This document shows, piece by piece, positions 51,927 to 54,786 of a stretch of 54,786 nucleotides of DNA (position 1 is its first letter; each line of letters opens with the position of its first letter). Below the pieces are notes generated by a model. That model saw only the letters and a program-made list of their open reading frames with translations. It did no database searches and was not told where the DNA came from. The DNA is from an uncultured Pelagibacteraceae bacterium (GTDB lineage Bacteria > Pseudomonadota > Alphaproteobacteria > Pelagibacterales > Pelagibacteraceae): NCBI GenBank assembly GCA_902551445.1, contig CACDDB010000003.1, forward strand, positions 1 to 54,786, written 5' to 3'. Both the position numbers and the translations under genes were made by a program.

Positions 51927-52853
51927 CTATTTATTATATTCTAAAAGTGCATTCACATGTTCATTTGCACTTTCAGCCAAGGCTTCTAGGTTATAACCAC
52001 CTTCTAAAATAGATACAACTTTTCCATTACAAAAATCCCTTGTTGTTTCCAAAGCTCTTCTGGTTATTTCATAATAATCCTTCGATTCCAAATTTAATTG
52101 ACATAAAGGGTCTTGACGATGGGCATCAAATCCAGCCGACATTAATATAAACTCAGGTCTAAATTTTTTTAATCTTTTGAGCATATGTTCATAAGCATCA
52201 AAATACTCTCTAGAGTTTGTACCTGCGGGCAATGGAATATTAAGAGCGTTATTATAATCACCTTTTTCATCCTCTGTTCCACCACCTGGGTAGTATGGAT
52301 ATTGGTGTAAACTAGAGAAAAAAACATTTTCATTCGATTTAAGAATATCATAAGTTCCATTTCCAAAGTGACAGTCCCAATCCAAAACTGCAATTCTTTT
52401 GTATTTATATTTAGAAATTAAATAGTTTGCAGCCACACCAATATTATTTATTACACAAAAGCCCATAGCTTTATTTTTTTCTGCATGGTGTCCAGGTGGA
52501 CGAGTTACACAGTGGGCTGAATTAAACTCCTCATTTTCTACCCCATCAATCGCAGTTATTATTGAACCTACTGCATCAAAAGTTGCATCTTTACTTCCAG
52601 GTGAAACAACTGTGTCCCCGTCCAAAAAGGTTAATCCTTCCTTTGGAAAGGCGTTTTCAATAGTATCTATATAACTAGATGAATGTGTTTGCTTTATAAT
52701 ATCTTTGTTGAAGTCAGCTGGACTTTTCCAAATTAATTTTTTATTCTTTTTTAATTTTTCAACTATTGATTCAACTCTAAAAATACTTTCAGGATGTCCA
52801 GGCCCTGTGTTATGATTTAATGAAGATTTTGATGTTACGATAGCTGTTTTCAT
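51927..52853 (-). CDS. Histone deacetylase/acetylpolyamine amidohydrolase superfamily
   Basis: HNTGPGHPES; CVTRPPGHHAEKNKAMGFCVINNIGVAA; AVLDWDCHFGNGTYDI; SAGFDAHRQDPL. Confidence 0.92.
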   Translation of the reverse strand: MKTAIVTSKSSLNHNTGPGHPESIFRVESIVEKLKKNKKLIWKSPADFNKDIIKQTHSSSYIDTIENAFPKEGLTFLDGDTVVSPGSKDATFDAVGSIITAIDGVENEEFNSAHCVTRPPGHHAEKNKAMGFCVINNIGVAANYLISKYKYKRIAVLDWDCHFGNGTYDILKSNENVFFSSLHQYPYYPGGGTEDEKGDYNNALNIPLPAGTNSREYFDAYEHMLKRLKKFRPEFILMSAGFDAHRQDPLCQLNLESKDYYEITRRALETTRDFCNGKVVSILEGGYNLEALAESANEHVNALLEYNK

Positions 52854-53993
52854 TTAAAAATAATTTTCTAAAATATTATAATATATTTTAGTCAATTTTT
52901 TCAAATCTGAAATTGACGATCGCTCGTCAACCATATGAATTGTATTATTTCTTAATCCTAATTCTAGTCTAGGAATTGAACCTAAAAATCTGCTGTCACT
53001 TGTTCCGCCTTTACAATTTAATTTTGCTGAATTTCCGGTGATTTTTTTTATTATTTTTTTGACCATGTATATTTCTTTATTAGGCTGGGTGTAAAAAGCC
53101 TCACCGCTAACTTTATATTCGATTTTAGTTTTGCATTTTTCTTTTTTTGCAACTGTATTAATTATTTTATTTAATTTTTTTTTCAAAGAAGATGATTTGT
53201 GTTTTGAGTTAAATCTTACATTAAATTTTGCAATTGCAGATTGTGGCACCACATTTTCTGACAAATTTTCTACATTAATTTTTGTAAACTCCAGGTTCGA
53301 TGGAGGCATAAATTTTGTACCCTTGTCTATAGATGCACTTTTTAATTTTGCGATTATTTTAGCTAAAGCAGTACATGGATTGATATACGATCCGTAAAAT
53401 GCTGAGTGACCACTTTTTCCATATACAGTTATTTTTCCATTCATAGAGCCACGTCTTCCAATTCTTATCTCATCAGCAAGTGATTTATTTGAAGATGGCT
53501 CAGCAATAATTGAAAAATTTATTTTTTCACCAGTTCTTTTTAGATATTTAATTATTGCTGGCGTTCCCAAGCCTGTTGTCTCTTCATCAGCAGCAATAAT
53601 TATTGAAATAGATCCTTTAAATTTTTTATTTTTGATAAAATTACTAATTGCACTTATAAAGCAAGCTATCCCACCTTTCATATCTTGAGATCCTCTCCCA
53701 TTTAAATATCCCTTTTTTACAACACCTTTAAATGGTGGAATTTTCCAATTATTAAGGTTTGCAACTACATCAGTGTGTCCTAAAAAATTTATATGTGGTT
53801 TTGAGTTCCCAAATTTTGCATACAAATTTAATGCAGGTTTTGTTCCAATTCCTTTTGATTTAACAATTTTACATTTAAAACCAATTGAGGACAATTTTTT
53901 TGATAAAAATTTCATTATACCTTTATCCTCAGTTTTAACTGTTGGAAATCTTATTAGCTCTTGAGCTAATTTTAATTCATTATAATTTTTCAT
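52854..53993 (-). CDS. dapE: Succinyl-diaminopimelate desuccinylase
   Basis: INFLGHTDVV; GRGSQDMKGGIACFI; AADEETTGLGT; GGTSDSRFL; next to dapD. Confidence 0.94.
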   Translation of the reverse strand: MKNYNELKLAQELIRFPTVKTEDKGIMKFLSKKLSSIGFKCKIVKSKGIGTKPALNLYAKFGNSKPHINFLGHTDVVANLNNWKIPPFKGVVKKGYLNGRGSQDMKGGIACFISAISNFIKNKKFKGSISIIIAADEETTGLGTPAIIKYLKRTGEKINFSIIAEPSSNKSLADEIRIGRRGSMNGKITVYGKSGHSAFYGSYINPCTALAKIIAKLKSASIDKGTKFMPPSNLEFTKINVENLSENVVPQSAIAKFNVRFNSKHKSSSLKKKLNKIINTVAKKEKCKTKIEYKVSGEAFYTQPNKEIYMVKKIIKKITGNSAKLNCKGGTSDSRFLGSIPRLELGLRNNTIHMVDERSSISDLKKLTKIYYNILENYF

Positions 53994-53997
53994 TAAT

Positions 53998-54786
53998 CTA
54001 TTCTCGTAAAAGATCGTTTATAGAAGTTTTAGATCTAGTTTTTTCGTCAACTTGCTTTATTATTACGGCACAACTTAAAGATGGTGCAGAGGGATTTTTT
54101 TTATTTGGAAGAGAACCTGGTACAATTACTGAATAGGGTGGAATTTTTCCATAAGTAATTTCACCTGTTGATCTATTTACAATTTTTGTTGATTGACCAA
54201 TATACATTCCCATACTTAATACAGATCCTTCACCCACAATTACACCTTCTACAACTTCAGACATGGCTCCTAAAAATACATTATCTTCAATAATTGTAGG
54301 TAAAGCTTGTGCTGGTTCAAGCACACCCCCAACACCGCTTCCAGCAGATATATGACAATTCTTTCCTATTTGACAACAACTTCCGGCTCTTGCAAATGTA
54401 TCAATCATAGTGCCTTCATCTATATAAGCGCCAATGTTTACGTAACATGGCATCAGAACTGCATTCTTTCCAACAAATGATCCTTTTCTTACTGGTGAAT
54501 TAGGTACCATTCTAAATCCAGCTTTTTCATGATCATCTTTCGTCCATCCTGCCGTTTTACCTTTAAGCAAGTGAGCTTTATCATACCAACTACTGTAAGG
54601 ACCATTTAAATTTTCCATTGGGTAAATTCTAAAACTAAGCATTATAGCTTTTTTTAAATGTTGGTGTGTTACCCATTCTCCATTAATTTTTTCTGCTACT
54701 CTTGATTTACCACAATCTAAATCTTCGATAACTTGGTTAATTGCGTCCCTAATAGATTTGTCAGAGTTTTGATTAATCTGGTCTCT
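53998..54786 (-). CDS. dapD: 2,3,4,5-tetrahydropyridine-2,6-dicarboxylate N-succinyltransferase, 5' end beyond window
   Basis: Hexapeptide-repeat protein; frame stays open to the window edge ([57 protein letters not shown]...) so the listed ORF start at 54642 is internal. Confidence 0.94.
   Translation of the reverse strand, partial: RDQINQNSDKSIRDAINQVIEDLDCGKSRVAEKINGEWVTHQHLKKAIMLSFRIYPMENLNGPYSSWYDKAHLLKGKTAGWTKDDHEKAGFRMVPNSPVRKGSFVGKNAVLMPCYVNIGAYIDEGTMIDTFARAGSCCQIGKNCHISAGSGVGGVLEPAQALPTIIEDNVFLGAMSEVVEGVIVGEGSVLSMGMYIGQSTKIVNRSTGEITYGKIPPYSVIVPGSLPNKKNPSAPSLSCAVIIKQVDEKTRSKTSINDLLRE

Noticed and set aside
54643-54786. dapD starting at the listed ORF start 54642
   Set aside because: The frame stays open and DapD-like to the window edge, so 54642 is an internal Met and the gene is truncated by the window

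Overview
The window is a very AT-rich, densely packed stretch of alphaproteobacterial chromosome. Its small intergenic gaps, class I LysRS, ChvG/ChvI, RegA/RegB and SAM-II leader suggest a SAR11/Pelagibacterales-like streamlined genome, although taxonomy is inferred. It holds about 50 housekeeping and metabolic genes: obg-rpmA-rplU, gloB, metW-metX, hisC/tyrA, trkH-ampG-like-NlpC/P60, lysK-pyrD, rpmB, a polyamine operon, regA, bioY, polA, chvI-chvG-ahcY-tsaE-amgK/murU, an RND pump, gyrB, regB, dnaJ-like-cobS-cobT, bolA, aroKB, def-fmt-truA, and dapE-dapD. I saw no tRNA, rRNA, CRISPR array, phage or transposon. I did not find a clearly new multigene system. The strongest second-look items are: (1) a SAM-II riboswitch in the metX leader, with its promoter placed so transcription should begin at the P1 stem, and a perfect 8-bp alternative pairing between the aptamer and the translation-initiation region; (2) an ODC / deoxyhypusine-synthase-like / agmatinase-like operon with a terminator-like hairpin in its leader; (3) a short GyrB that appears to lack the large Gram-negative TOPRIM insert; (4) recurrent convergent gene ends sharing one TTAA as both stop codons; (5) CobS/CobT with no CobN in view; (6) a ChvI receiver with a non-canonical KSGGFS loop. 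Family assignments come from reading motifs by eye; no database search was run.
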